Source of the DNA: Thermotogota bacterium
GTDB lineage: Bacteria > Thermotogota > Thermotogae > Thermotogales > Fervidobacteriaceae
DNA: 51,248 nucleotides
Reading direction: 5' to 3'
NCBI GenBank assembly: GCA_030550315.1
Contig: JAUQPP010000006.1
Location: 1-51,248, forward strand
The notes below the pieces were generated by a model. It did no database searches and was not told where the DNA came from. It saw only the letters and a list, made by a program, of their open reading frames with translations. The position numbers were made by a program, and so were the translations under genes. This document shows positions 25,384-34,224 of the stretch, in pieces; positions within the stretch are counted from its first letter, which is position 1, and each line of letters begins with the position of its first letter.

Positions 25384-26295
25384 ATGCAAACTGCCAAGAA
25401 TAATTCTGCAAAAAAGTTTATCCTCAAAATTTCCTTGATCGTGATAGCCTCGATACTTGGCTTTTGGAATTCACTGGTAACCTTGGTTGTGCTTTTAATA
25501 CTCAACGTACCAATCATTCGGAAAACCGTTTTCGGAAAGCTTCCCACGGATCCAGGATTTAAACGATTCGCACGTTTGGAGAGCTACGAGTATATTCCCG
25601 GCCGGTTCATCGATATTTACTACCCAGCGGAGTACAAACAAGCGCAGAAAGTGATAATGTTCGCACACGGTGGAGGATGGATTTCAGGATACAAGAAACA
25701 GCCCAACAACATGTCGTGGTATAGATTTTTAACATCCCGAGGCTTTATCGTAGCCACGATCCAATATTCGAGGGGTTATAAGGCAGGAATAGAAATTCTA
25801 ATTTCCGAGCTTGAGAAAGCCATTCTGTTCCTGAATCAGAAGTTCAGAATTAAAATTTCGTTGATGGGCTTGTCAGCTGGTGGTCACTTAGCACTGTTAA
25901 CCGCATCGAGGAAATACCAACTTGTGGGTAAAGTGGTATCGTACTATGCTCCCGCGGACCTTCTGGATATATGGGAAGCTCCATCAATCTTTGCGCGTAT
26001 TGCAACACTTGCAACGCTAAAACGCTTGCCAGATAAGGATAGAGCCATCTATGAGAAATACTCACCGGTAAATAACGTTCACGATAATTTTCCACCAACG
26101 CTACTAGTACACGGTTTAAAGGACGATGTCGTACCTTACGTGTCTTCGGTTAAAATGTTCAAGAAATTGAGAGAAACTCGCGCACCTGCAAGGTTGCTCC
26201 TGCATCCGTTGGGTGGTCATGGGTTTGAATTCGTTCAAAAGGACCCACGCACGGTTGAAATACTGATAAAAACAATCGAGTTCTTGGGGGAATAA
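25384..26295 (+). CDS. Membrane-anchored alpha/beta hydrolase (HSL/BD-FAE-like esterase)
   Basis: 303 residues. A basic N-terminus and a hydrophobic segment (about 12-46) anchor it or act as an uncleaved signal. The esterase core has the oxyanion-hole motif HGGGW (95-99), nucleophile Ser164 in GLSAGGH, acid Asp248 in HGLKDDVVP and base His279 in GGHGFEF, as in the hormone-sensitive-lipase/carboxylesterase group. The ATG follows AAGGAGGATGAAAG. The second hydrolase starts 2 bp after this stop, so the two form an operon. Substrate unknown; a lipid or acylated carbohydrate is possible. Confidence 0.82.
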   Translation: MQTAKNNSAKKFILKISLIVIASILGFWNSLVTLVVLLILNVPIIRKTVFGKLPTDPGFKRFARLESYEYIPGRFIDIYYPAEYKQAQKVIMFAHGGGWISGYKKQPNNMSWYRFLTSRGFIVATIQYSRGYKAGIEILISELEKAILFLNQKFRIKISLMGLSAGGHLALLTASRKYQLVGKVVSYYAPADLLDIWEAPSIFARIATLATLKRLPDKDRAIYEKYSPVNNVHDNFPPTLLVHGLKDDVVPYVSSVKMFKKLRETRAPARLLLHPLGGHGFEFVQKDPRTVEILIKTIEFLGE

Positions 26296-26297
26296 TT

Positions 26298-27305
26298 ATG
26301 GTGAGTTTCGAATACAGCGGTCAAATCACAGACGTAACTGAAGGATTCATATTCAAGGCAAAAAAACTCAGAGTAAAGCTCGTTAAGTTCAGAACACTTT
26401 ACAGGGCTCCGGAGCGCGGAACGGAGTTTGTTGAATACTATCTTTTTGATCCAAAGGAAGAACCAGCTGGTTTGCTTTTCCTGCTGCACGGTTTAGGAAC
26501 AACAAACATTCCTTTTATTTTGTGGATGGCCACCCATCTTGCAAACGCTGGGATTCGCGTGGTAGTCCCCATCTTACCAGGAAACTTTACAAGAGTCGCG
26601 CATGGTTCGGTTAGCGGTAAGGATTTCTTTGACCTTAACCCGACACGTGCAACAAAGTTTTGGGAGCAATCTGTAGTCGATGTACTTTCAATTGTGGACT
26701 ATTTGAAAATAAATTTACAATGGATCGACGATGCCTACATGTTCGGTTTTTGTTTGGGTGGAATGGTTGCGGTAATGATTAACGCAGTTCGGGATGTGTT
26801 CAAAAAAACGATTCTCATGACTGTTGGCGGAGAGATGGCCACTTTAATGTGGCATTCTCCAACACTTTCGTTTTTTAGACGCAACGTCGAAAAGATAAGA
26901 AAGTCTGAACATTTCAAAGAGTACCTACACGACGCTTCTGCCATGAAAAAAATTTATACTAAGCAACTTGAGACTCTTCAAGACCATCAGGATGTAAAAT
27001 CCTTTCAAGAAAGCAACGTACATCCCTATCTTAAGCTTGATCCTATTGCGTATGCTAAATACGTTGATAGAAGTAAAATCATCTTCGTGGAAGCACTTTT
27101 TGATCGGGCACTCCCACGGAGAAGCAGGAAACTACTTTGGGAGGCTCTCGGAAGACCAAAAAGATATATCATTCCAAGTGGACATGTTACCTGGCTCCCA
27201 CTGCAATTTTTCGTTGCAAAGTTCGTTCTCAAAGTCATGGGAATTAAAGAACTCAGAAGACACATTGAGTTGGTGAAAAAGGTCAAAGCTGAGGAGAAAA
27301 AATAA
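26298..27305 (+). CDS. Alpha/beta hydrolase with a cysteine nucleophile (PHA-synthase/dienelactone-hydrolase-like)
   Basis: 335 residues. The alpha/beta-hydrolase start is LLFLLHGLGTT (59-69). The nucleophile elbow is GFCLGGM with Cys152 in place of serine, like PhaC polymerases and dienelactone hydrolases. The acid is probably Asp269 (ALFDRALP) and the base His296 (PSGHVTWLP). No signal peptide. A helical insertion (about 185-260) may form a lid. It is translationally coupled to the membrane esterase upstream. A hydrolase or acyltransferase role is open; there is no phaE, phaR or phasin gene nearby, so true polyester synthesis is not supported. Confidence 0.75.
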   Translation: MVSFEYSGQITDVTEGFIFKAKKLRVKLVKFRTLYRAPERGTEFVEYYLFDPKEEPAGLLFLLHGLGTTNIPFILWMATHLANAGIRVVVPILPGNFTRVAHGSVSGKDFFDLNPTRATKFWEQSVVDVLSIVDYLKINLQWIDDAYMFGFCLGGMVAVMINAVRDVFKKTILMTVGGEMATLMWHSPTLSFFRRNVEKIRKSEHFKEYLHDASAMKKIYTKQLETLQDHQDVKSFQESNVHPYLKLDPIAYAKYVDRSKIIFVEALFDRALPRRSRKLLWEALGRPKRYIIPSGHVTWLPLQFFVAKFVLKVMGIKELRRHIELVKKVKAEEKK

Positions 27306-27348
27306 TCTTTGAAGGCTCAGTAGTTTTCCATTTTAAAACACCTGCGCC

Positions 27349-27723
27349 TTAACTATCTTTTCTGAGCACCGTTCTTGTTGCGACTACATCAGCGCCGGTG
27401 TTTAAAATGTTTTCAACCAAAACATCACCCATGTAAACTGGAGCTTTGACCCTCACACGTTTCAGAGCATCTATCAGCTGAAACAAGAGTTTCCTCGGCA
27501 CAGGCTTATTTGTCTTAACCGATACAAGTTCCATCTCGCCATTTTCCACTAAAACGCTTGTCGTTAGTATTCTATGAGGAGCTATCATCTCTTGGCGCCC
27601 ATATTCTACACCTCTTTGACACCTATAACCACTGACAATTACTTGTCCGTTCTCATCGAGAGCTACCTCGATCCGACATCCTACAGGGCACATAATACAA
27701 ACCATTTGTTCAGTTTTTTTCAC
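27349..27723 (-). CDS. DUF1667 protein (cysteine-rich, putative redox partner)
   Basis: 124 residues. The N-terminus carries C-x-x-C-x-x-x-C (VCIMCPVGCRI) and a later GYRCQRGVEYG, a four-cysteine pattern able to bind a metal or iron-sulfur cluster. The C-terminal half (PRKLLFQLIDALKRVRVKAPVYMGDVLVENIL) is the conserved DUF1667 part. In other genomes, including Thermotoga, it sits next to glycerol-3-phosphate dehydrogenase-like and NAD(FAD) oxidoreductase genes; here those are absent, so its partner must be elsewhere. The start is GTG at 27723 after GGGGGTG. Confidence 0.8.
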   Translation of the reverse strand: MKKTEQMVCIMCPVGCRIEVALDENGQVIVSGYRCQRGVEYGRQEMIAPHRILTTSVLVENGEMELVSVKTNKPVPRKLLFQLIDALKRVRVKAPVYMGDVLVENILNTGADVVATRTVLRKDS

Positions 27724-27856
27724 CGAAACACCCCCAGCGGAAATTATATGCAGCTAATCCAACCTTTGGAATTTTACCTATGACACACGATACGGAAATC
27801 CAGAACCGCTTTGAAAATCTAAACACTTAAAATTTCAATCCTCCACTTCAAACGTC

Positions 27857-27886
27857 ATTATACCACCTTTAACTGCCTTGTAGCAA
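27857..27886 (-). promoter_or_regulatory. Candidate promoter for the DUF1667 gene
   Basis: On the minus strand, TTGCTA (plus 27881-27886), an 18-base spacer and TATAAT (plus 27857-27862). It lies after the purM stop and gives a leader of about 125 bases. The leader contains a 38-codon ORF (27710-27826, GTG start) whose only GGAGG is 13 bases away, so I do not call it a gene. Confidence 0.5.
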
Positions 27887-27968
27887 AGATACACAGCAAA
27901 CGAAAATCCCCGTTTGAAGAAATGCGTTCAGTTAAACTTATATCATTTCGAGCCCTCCAAACAAATGT

Positions 27969-28913
27969 TCAAGCAGTCTCAACCCTGACCTCAATATCAC
28001 CCTCTATGACATATCCGAGAATGTCGCTACTAATCTGTGTAGACAAATCATGCGCATGCTCTTTATCGGTAACTATCAACATTCCATACCCCATGTTAAA
28101 TGTTCTTAGAGCCTCCTCAATTGATACATACTTGAGAACCCAGCGTATATATTTCGGCACTTTACGAATCGCAACTTTAGCCCCTTTTCCCTGTAGAACT
28201 CTTTTCAACGCTCTCAGCAACCCACCGCCCGTCACATGAGCAAGACCTTTCACTTTCTCGAAAAACTGAACTACTTCTGAGTAAATTCTCGTTCCTGCTA
28301 ACAAATCAAAGGGTAATTCTTCCACGGATATGTTTTCGTCTTTAAGTATCTTCCTTATCAAAGACCAACCGTTTGAATGGAAACCGGATGCCGGCAGGCC
28401 TATGATCACATCGCCAGGTTCTATAGTCTCAACTGGTAACCGCCGTTTTAAGATACCCACGCAAAATCCAGCAACGTCCCATTCCTGTTCGTTGTATATA
28501 GACGGAATTTCGGCTGTTTCGCCGGCAACCAGTGCCATGCCGAGTTTTGAAACCTCCTCTTGCAAAAGTTCGATGAATTTGTAATGTACTTGGTCTATGT
28601 GGTGCACACCTAAGTAATCTACAAACGCTAAAGGCTGACCCCCAACACAAATAATATCGTTGTAATTCATCGCTATTAGATCCTTCGCCGCATCTCGTAA
28701 TCTTCCGTATTGTATTTCAAGAAGAAGTTTCGAACCTATTCCGTCTGCGGTCAAAACTATCGGAGGAGTTGTGATATTTAGTATCGTTGCATATCCGGTT
28801 GGCTCTCTCATAACCCAGCTTGGCAAATGCACTTTAGACTTTATGAAATCGGTGAACTCGTCGTTTCTGTTAACATCTACGCCAGAACTTGCATATGTGT
28901 ATTTGTTGTCCAT
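27969..28913 (-). CDS. purM: Phosphoribosylformylglycinamidine cyclo-ligase (AIR synthetase)
   Basis: A 314-residue PurM. It begins with the conserved TYASSGVDVNRNDEF, has the glycine-rich ATP-binding region and shows LVAGETAEIPSIY, PASGFHSNGWSLIR and GLAHVTGGGLLRAL, all typical of the AIRS family. It closes the imidazole ring of AIR. The ATG follows GGAGGGATTTAA. It is the last gene of the purine operon, 13 bp after purD. Confidence 0.95.
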   Translation of the reverse strand: MDNKYTYASSGVDVNRNDEFTDFIKSKVHLPSWVMREPTGYATILNITTPPIVLTADGIGSKLLLEIQYGRLRDAAKDLIAMNYNDIICVGGQPLAFVDYLGVHHIDQVHYKFIELLQEEVSKLGMALVAGETAEIPSIYNEQEWDVAGFCVGILKRRLPVETIEPGDVIIGLPASGFHSNGWSLIRKILKDENISVEELPFDLLAGTRIYSEVVQFFEKVKGLAHVTGGGLLRALKRVLQGKGAKVAIRKVPKYIRWVLKYVSIEEALRTFNMGYGMLIVTDKEHAHDLSTQISSDILGYVIEGDIEVRVETA

Positions 28914-28926
28914 TTAAATCCCTCCA

Positions 28927-30117
28927 TCAAAGAGATGCAATATCCGTCCTGAAAAACATTCCTTCAAAACGAACCCTTGAGACGTTACGATAGGCCTCTT
29001 CCCTTGCTGTTTCCAATGTTGAGCCTCTACCCATCGCGTGCAGTACACGTCCACCAGAGACGTAGAACTTTCCATTGCTTTCCGAGACTCCAGCGAAGAA
29101 ATAAAACCCACCCGGCTGTACGTGAATTTCCTGACCTTTTTTTGGAGATTCCGGATAACCTTCAGAAGCGATTACAACATCAACTGCGTACTGATTCGGA
29201 AAATACTCATCAAATGGTTCACCATTGAAAGCTTTAAGTACATTTTCCACGAATAGCTCAGGGGCCATGTAAACGATGGCCTCAGTTTCCGGATCCCCTA
29301 ACCTTACGTTGAATTCTAAAACGTAGGGGTCATCATCCACCAGCATTAATCCAGCATAAAGGAAGCCCCTGTAGGATATCCCCTCCTGCTCCAAACCAGA
29401 TAGCGTTCTTGCAAAAATATCTTCTACCTTGGCCTTGAGTTTATCGTCGATTTGTACAGGTCCGTAAGAACCCATACCTCCCGTGTTTGGCCCCAGATTT
29501 CCAGTAAATGCACGCTTATAATCTCGCGTGAATGGAAGTAGAGCAAATCTACGGCCTTGGATGATACTGATCGCTGACAACTCTTTCCCTTCCAAAAATT
29601 CCTCGATTACAAGTTTTCCACCAACCCCTTTGACGAACTCTCCTCTCAGCATCTTCATTCCAATATCGTATGCAAATCTTTTCTCCTGTGCTATCACAAC
29701 ACCTTTTCCTTGCGCCAGCCCATCGAGTTTTAGCACAAAAGGTGGCGTAAAGTTCTCTAAAGCTTTCAGCAAACTCTCCTCGTTTGTAACCGTTTCATAC
29801 CGAGCTGTCGGGACTCCGTATTTAATCATGAACGATTTTGCAAAAGACTTTGAAGCCTCTAGTAACGCACCCTTTTTATCAGGTCCAAAGACGTTTGGTC
29901 TTCCATCCGCAACACCCATTGCCAAAAACTCCTCCGAGCCCGGAATTACAAGATCGTATTCCTTTAGAGTTTCCCAAGATTCGATCTTTACATTCCTCCC
30001 ACACCGAGCGGTTCCAGGGTTACCGGGATAAAAATCAACCTGAAAACCACTTTGCGCAAAAGCCCAACCTATTGCGTGCTCGCGCCCACCACTGCCTAGC
30101 ACAAGTACTCTTTTCAC
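28927..30117 (-). CDS. purD: Phosphoribosylamine-glycine ligase (GAR synthetase)
   Basis: A 396-residue ATP-grasp ligase. The N-terminal VLVLGSGGREHAIGWAF is the PurD signature; the ATP-grasp core includes PFVLKLDGLAQGKGV and TGNLGPNTGGMGSYGP, and the metal-binding end is VLEFNVRLGDPETEA. I start at the GTG at 30117, which has GGAGG six bases upstream, because an ORF reading back to 30264 only adds sequence that overlaps purH in another frame. It follows purH by 22 bp. Confidence 0.94.
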   Translation of the reverse strand: MKRVLVLGSGGREHAIGWAFAQSGFQVDFYPGNPGTARCGRNVKIESWETLKEYDLVIPGSEEFLAMGVADGRPNVFGPDKKGALLEASKSFAKSFMIKYGVPTARYETVTNEESLLKALENFTPPFVLKLDGLAQGKGVVIAQEKRFAYDIGMKMLRGEFVKGVGGKLVIEEFLEGKELSAISIIQGRRFALLPFTRDYKRAFTGNLGPNTGGMGSYGPVQIDDKLKAKVEDIFARTLSGLEQEGISYRGFLYAGLMLVDDDPYVLEFNVRLGDPETEAIVYMAPELFVENVLKAFNGEPFDEYFPNQYAVDVVIASEGYPESPKKGQEIHVQPGGFYFFAGVSESNGKFYVSGGRVLHAMGRGSTLETAREEAYRNVSRVRFEGMFFRTDIASL

Positions 30118-30139
30118 AGGTCCACCTCCAACAGCGCCA

Positions 30140-31048
30140 TTAGTGTCTAAATACTCTAATTGGTGATTTGTAGAACGAGATTCCGGCTTTTTGGGCATAC
30201 TCCAAAACTTCTTGGTCCCTGATAGAACCGAGTGGAGCAACAACACATCTAACTCCAGCATCAATTAAAACTTCCAAGCTGTCGGTGAACGGGAAAAACG
30301 CATCGGAACACGCAATCGCACCCCTGGCTTTTTCACCGGCCAACGTAACGGCAATCCACGCTGCCCTTTTTCTTGAAGGCTGACCTCCGCCGATTCCCAC
30401 GGTAACGCCGTCTCTTACAATGATTATTGCATTTGATTTAACACCCTCTGCAACAATTAGGGAAAAGAGGATTTCGTTGATATCGTAAGGTTGTCCGAAA
30501 ATGAGCTCTGGTATTCCCTCAAACTTGCGTTCCGAAATAAGAAGACTACCAAACGCGAGTTTACCGTTGAAGGGTATATAATCCCTAGGTTGTATCAACC
30601 TTACTTTTTTCTTTGAAAGTACTCTCACAGCCTCCTCTTCGAAATCAGGTGCGACGATAACCTCGAGATAGTTTTTTAGAGATTCAGCAATCTCCCGGTT
30701 TATTGGAAATGAAGTGGCAAGTATTCCTCCGTAACTGGACTCCGCATCTGCTTGTATTGCAAGGTTCACACATTCAACACGGGTCCTACCGGGTACCAGA
30801 TACGCCGCACCACATGGGTTTTGGTGTTTCACAACAACCGCACCGCCACCGATGCGGCTTAAATTCGATGCAACTATCCACGCTGCTTCTGCATCAAGTA
30901 TGTTGTTGAAAGATAGTTGCTTTCCCTCGTGAAGAACATCAAAAGCAGGTGCTCCGTAAACAAAGGACGCTTCATGAGGATTTTCACCGTATCGAAGATC
31001 CATAGAAATCCTCTCAAAACAAATTTTTTTCTCCTCAGCAAAGGCCAT
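30140..31048 (-). CDS. purH: AICAR transformylase domain protein (PurH lacking IMP cyclohydrolase)
   Basis: 302 residues. Every recognisable part belongs to the C-terminal formyltransferase half of PurH: RYGENPHEASF near residue 18, the catalytic lysine-histidine in VVKHQNPCGAA, SSYGGILAT, GGQPSRKRAAW, and the ending R-x-F-R-H. The usual N-terminal ~150-200-residue MGS-fold domain that closes the IMP ring is missing, and upstream sequence is purN, so nothing was simply mis-started. The ATG at 31048 shares its A with the purN stop (TGATG) and has GAGGAGGG upstream. The protein should formylate AICAR, while IMP cyclohydrolase must be encoded elsewhere or replaced. Confidence 0.9.
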   Translation of the reverse strand: MAFAEEKKICFERISMDLRYGENPHEASFVYGAPAFDVLHEGKQLSFNNILDAEAAWIVASNLSRIGGGAVVVKHQNPCGAAYLVPGRTRVECVNLAIQADAESSYGGILATSFPINREIAESLKNYLEVIVAPDFEEEAVRVLSKKKVRLIQPRDYIPFNGKLAFGSLLISERKFEGIPELIFGQPYDINEILFSLIVAEGVKSNAIIIVRDGVTVGIGGGQPSRKRAAWIAVTLAGEKARGAIACSDAFFPFTDSLEVLIDAGVRCVVAPLGSIRDQEVLEYAQKAGISFYKSPIRVFRH

Positions 31049-31680
31049 CACAATCCCTCCTCGTTGAGCCAACGAAACTTGCGGCCCACAATTTCGAACG
31101 GTATGCTAAGCAAATCACGTATGACCTTCCAGTACCACTCGTGTTCGATTCGGTGAATCCTTTCCTCAAGTTCTTCCAGACTCCAAGCCTCATCAACATC
31201 TATCGACTTTTGGAAAATGATTGGCCCTGTATCTATTCCCTTATCAACAATGTGTATGGTCACACCCGTTACCTTAACACCGTAGTTGTAGGCTTGAGTA
31301 ATTGCATCTTTCCCAGGGAACGCAGGTAGCAGTGAAGGGTGGATGTTAATAATCCTTGGAAAGTACTTCTCCACAAGATTCTCCGGAATTATTTTCATGA
31401 ATCCAGCAAGGACAATCAAATGCGGTTCTATTTTATCCACTATCTCCTCAAAATTTTGATACCAAGGTTTTGACAAAACATAACTTGGTATTCCAAAGAG
31501 TTTCGCAATCTCCAAAGCACCGCATTGACGATCAACAACAAGACACTCGAGGCTAACATTCAATTGTCCATCATTAATCATTTCGACAATCTTCTTGAAA
31601 TTAGTCCCCTTCCCAGATGCAGCAACGATTATCTTGGGTTTTACCGAGTCGGATATTCCAGGTCGAAACAACCTGTACAT
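31048..31680 (-). CDS. purN: Phosphoribosylglycinamide formyltransferase
   Basis: About 210 residues. The formyl-transferase core is clear: VAASGKGTNFKKIVE at the N-terminus, LIVLAGFMKIIPENLV, and the catalytic NIHPSLLPAFPGKDA with the later Asp in DKGIDTGPII. It transfers a formyl group from formyl-THF to GAR. The start is uncertain: the ATG at 31680 has GGGGTG upstream and overlaps purF by 40 bp; an in-frame codon at 31698 is also possible. The domain proper begins near KPKIIVAASG. Confidence 0.93.
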   Translation of the reverse strand: MYRLFRPGISDSVKPKIIVAASGKGTNFKKIVEMINDGQLNVSLECLVVDRQCGALEIAKLFGIPSYVLSKPWYQNFEEIVDKIEPHLIVLAGFMKIIPENLVEKYFPRIINIHPSLLPAFPGKDAITQAYNYGVKVTGVTIHIVDKGIDTGPIIFQKSIDVDEAWSLEELEERIHRIEHEWYWKVIRDLLSIPFEIVGRKFRWLNEEGL

Positions 31681-32954
31681 ATTCCTTTCACCCCACAATT
31701 TTCGAATACTTTCTTGAACCCCTCCACGGAAAGGTAGAAAATGTGGTCGGCACCTATTGCTTTCTTTAGCTCCTCGACTTCTAAGTTCGAAGCTATCAGC
31801 TCACTGCGTCTTGATGTATCTATACCGTAATAACACGGACCCTTGACCGGTGGTGAATGGATGCCAACAAAGACTCTCTTTGCCCCTGCTTCCCTAACCA
31901 TTTCCACGATAATCCTCATTGTTGTTCCGCGAACAATTGAATCGTCTACGAGTATCACTTCCTTACCCTCGATCACTTTTCTAATCGGGGCAAGTTTTCG
32001 TCTAACGATATCTTGCCGGTCACGTGGCATGATAAAGCTGCGTCCCAGGTAATGATTGCGTATTAACCCGAGTTCCAAGGGAATACCGGAGGAAAGACTG
32101 TAGCCGAGGGCTCCAGAGAAACCGCTGTCCAGTACTGGAACAACAACATCAGCATAAACTTTGGACTCCTCGAATAACCTCTCTCCAAGCTTTTTCCTGA
32201 GCTCGTGAACATTCACTCCATAAAAACTACTATCTGGGCGTGCAAAGTATACAAATTCAAACGAACAAAATCGATCATTTCGTTCTGCGAATTTGATTAC
32301 CCGGGGTTCTCGCGTTTCCTCACTAAAAACAACCATCGTTCCAGGTTCTATTTCGCGAACATCTGAAGCACCGATAGCAAATAAAGCCGAGTCCTCGGAA
32401 GCCATCACGTAGCCGTTTTCATAAACACCATAAAATAATGGGCGAATCCCAAACGGGTCTCGTGCAGCGGCGATAAAGGTTTCGTGCATGATTAGAACAG
32501 AATAAGCAGCAGGAATCCTCGAGAGGGCCCATTGGAGAGAGTTCAAGGGGTCAGCGTATGGAGCAAGAGAAAAGTAGTGGATGAATAATTCTGAATCTAA
32601 AGTAGTCGAGAATATACCACCATTCTCCATCACAAACTTCCTTCTAAGGAGGGCATCGTAAATGTTTCCGTTGTGAGCAACTGCGATGGTACCTTTAAGT
32701 GTGTAGGCAGAAATAGGCTGGATTTCGGAAATGGAACCGAATGTGGAGTAGCGAACGTGACCAATACCTTTTGAGCCCTCTAAAAAACGCTCATCAGTCA
32801 AAACGGATTCAACCAAACCGAGTCCTTTAACACTCTTGAATCCTTCCAGAACCACACCAGCAGCCTGTTGTCCGCGGTGTTGAAGGGCTAATAATAAATC
32901 ATGAATTACGTTGTATGAATCTACAACGTTCCATGAGCCTGCTATTCCACACAT
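31641..32954 (-). CDS. purF: Amidophosphoribosyltransferase
   Basis: 437 residues. I start at the ATG at 32954 so that Cys2 becomes the N-terminal nucleophile (MCGIAGSW) of the glutaminase domain; GGGGGG lies upstream. The PRTase domain has the PRPP loop VILVDDSIVRGTTM. Cysteines in DRFCSFEF, KGPCYYG and GICTGC fit the four ligands of the B. subtilis-type 4Fe-4S cluster. It catalyses the first committed step of purine synthesis and heads the operon. A weak AT-rich promoter is possible in the 60 bp upstream. Confidence 0.94.
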   Translation of the reverse strand: MCGIAGSWNVVDSYNVIHDLLLALQHRGQQAAGVVLEGFKSVKGLGLVESVLTDERFLEGSKGIGHVRYSTFGSISEIQPISAYTLKGTIAVAHNGNIYDALLRRKFVMENGGIFSTTLDSELFIHYFSLAPYADPLNSLQWALSRIPAAYSVLIMHETFIAAARDPFGIRPLFYGVYENGYVMASEDSALFAIGASDVREIEPGTMVVFSEETREPRVIKFAERNDRFCSFEFVYFARPDSSFYGVNVHELRKKLGERLFEESKVYADVVVPVLDSGFSGALGYSLSSGIPLELGLIRNHYLGRSFIMPRDRQDIVRRKLAPIRKVIEGKEVILVDDSIVRGTTMRIIVEMVREAGAKRVFVGIHSPPVKGPCYYGIDTSRRSELIASNLEVEELKKAIGADHIFYLSVEGFKKVFENCGVKGICTGCFDLEYPTR

Positions 32955-33015
32955 CCTTATTCCCCCCACGGCCAAACTTCTTTGCTTTTCTTCTATTTTA
33001 TTTTGCTAGTTCGGA

Positions 33016-33572
33016 TTACACTACCGTGTTCAAAAGCATCCCAATCAAGAACTCCGGCATCTTCATTCCGAACATTAACGCGTTCATAGCCATTGTCAAC
33101 ATTATAATCTGCTCAGACAACTTCTCACGCTCAAGGGGATCTTTTTCGTATGCGAGCTTTCTGTAAAGCTCGTCAATTTTTTGCTGGATTTTCGACTTTC
33201 TGATATCCTGATCCGAGCCTCCTTGTTCAGTTTCTCGCACCGTTTCTCCACTGCCCAATCTCTCGTTTTGCTTTGGAACGTAAATCCATACTTTGGTCTT
33301 TCCAGCCACTGCGGCAAGAAAAGACCCACGTTTGCGAAGATCGAGATAGATTCCTCCGGATATTATGAACCCACCCTGCTCAGCTGCCTCTTTCTTGAAA
33401 TCAAGGTAATTTGCTATCTCTTGGTTTAGAACCCGAAGTATGCTCTGGCTCGCCGGTGCGCCAGATGGAATTCCAGGCTCACCCGGATCAAGCTTATAAC
33501 CCAGAACTGGATTTGAGATAACCGGCTGTGAATACCCTACTCCCGTCAGACTCGCAACAACACCTACCCCAT
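33016..33572 (-). pseudogene. Uncharacterised protein gene interrupted by a one-base shift at its start
   Basis: The frame is open without a stop from 33576 down to 33016 but has no canonical start at its head. At 33572 an ATG with GGAG eight bases upstream reads ATG-GGG-TAG. If the run of four Gs had five, the same ATG would enter the long frame (MGVGVVASLTGVG...), giving about 185 residues. The protein contains SGGIYLDLRKRGSFLAAVAG, a charged helical middle (SKIQQKIDELYRKLAYEKD) and a Met-rich end (MFGMKMPEFLIGMLL). Function not recognised. It is either a real homopolymer mutation, a programmed shift or a sequencing error. An internal ATG at 33309 would give only the last 97 residues. It follows ruvA by about 44 bp. 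Confidence 0.65.
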
Positions 33573-33616
33573 TCTCTCATCTCCGAAAATCCTGAGCCCG
33601 GGACAGTAAAATCCTC

Positions 33617-34195
33617 TCACACAGGATTTTTCGAGATTACCTTTAAAGCTTCCTTCAAAAGCTCAGAGATGTTGTACTTTCTGCCATCTTTAAATGACGC
33701 TTTTGCTTGCTTTACTGCCGACTTAGCCATTGTTCGGCTGTAACCGAGTGCAACAAGAGCCTCTATAACCTCTAACTCATTGTTATCGATGCCCGTGAGT
33801 TCGAACTCGTCTTTTAGTTCCATAACAATACGCTCCGCAGTCTTTTTTCCAATTCCTGGTATCGTTGAGAGCTTTTCAATATCACCAGCTGCGATCATGT
33901 TTGCTAACGTCTCAGGAGATACAGACGAGAGTATTTTAACGGCGGTTTTAGGTCCAAGTTTCGATACCTTAATTAGTTTTTCAAAAAGGCTTCTTTTTTC
34001 CTTAGAATCAAATCCGTAGATCGTTATATCCTCCTGTGTTATAACCAGTTTTGTAAAAACGGTAATCACATCTCCGATGAGCGAATCCGCAAAACTTTCC
34101 GCATCGGTCATGACCCTGAGAACGATATAACCCAAGTCTATTAGAACGCAACCTTCAGAACGTCCAACAAATTTGCCACTCAAACTTTCAATCAT
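33617..34195 (-). CDS. ruvA: Holliday junction DNA helicase RuvA
   Basis: A 192-residue RuvA with the OB-fold domain I (start MIESLSGKFVG), tandem helix-hairpin-helix motifs in domain II (VSKLGPKTAVKILSS and LSTIPGIGKKTAERIV) and the C-terminal RuvB-contacting domain III (VIEALVALGYSRTMAKSAV). It binds four-way junctions and loads RuvB. ruvB is not nearby. It starts 29 bp after tatD. Confidence 0.95.
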   Translation of the reverse strand: MIESLSGKFVGRSEGCVLIDLGYIVLRVMTDAESFADSLIGDVITVFTKLVITQEDITIYGFDSKEKRSLFEKLIKVSKLGPKTAVKILSSVSPETLANMIAAGDIEKLSTIPGIGKKTAERIVMELKDEFELTGIDNNELEVIEALVALGYSRTMAKSAVKQAKASFKDGRKYNISELLKEALKVISKNPV

Positions 34196-34224
34196 AGCTC
34201 ATAACCCCATCCCATACTAATTCG

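Noticed and set aside
26298-27305. True PHA synthase
   Set aside because: The Cys triad is similar, but typical PhaC length, conserved surrounding motifs and phaE/phaR/phasin neighbours are missing.
27710-27826. 38-codon GTG ORF in the DUF1667 leader
   Set aside because: Its ribosome site is 13 bases away, it overlaps the DUF1667 start, and the product shows no recognisable feature.
28927-30264. N-terminal extension of PurD to 30264
   Set aside because: The extra 49 residues overlap purH in another frame and lack similarity to PurD; the GTG at 30117 has a clear ribosome site.
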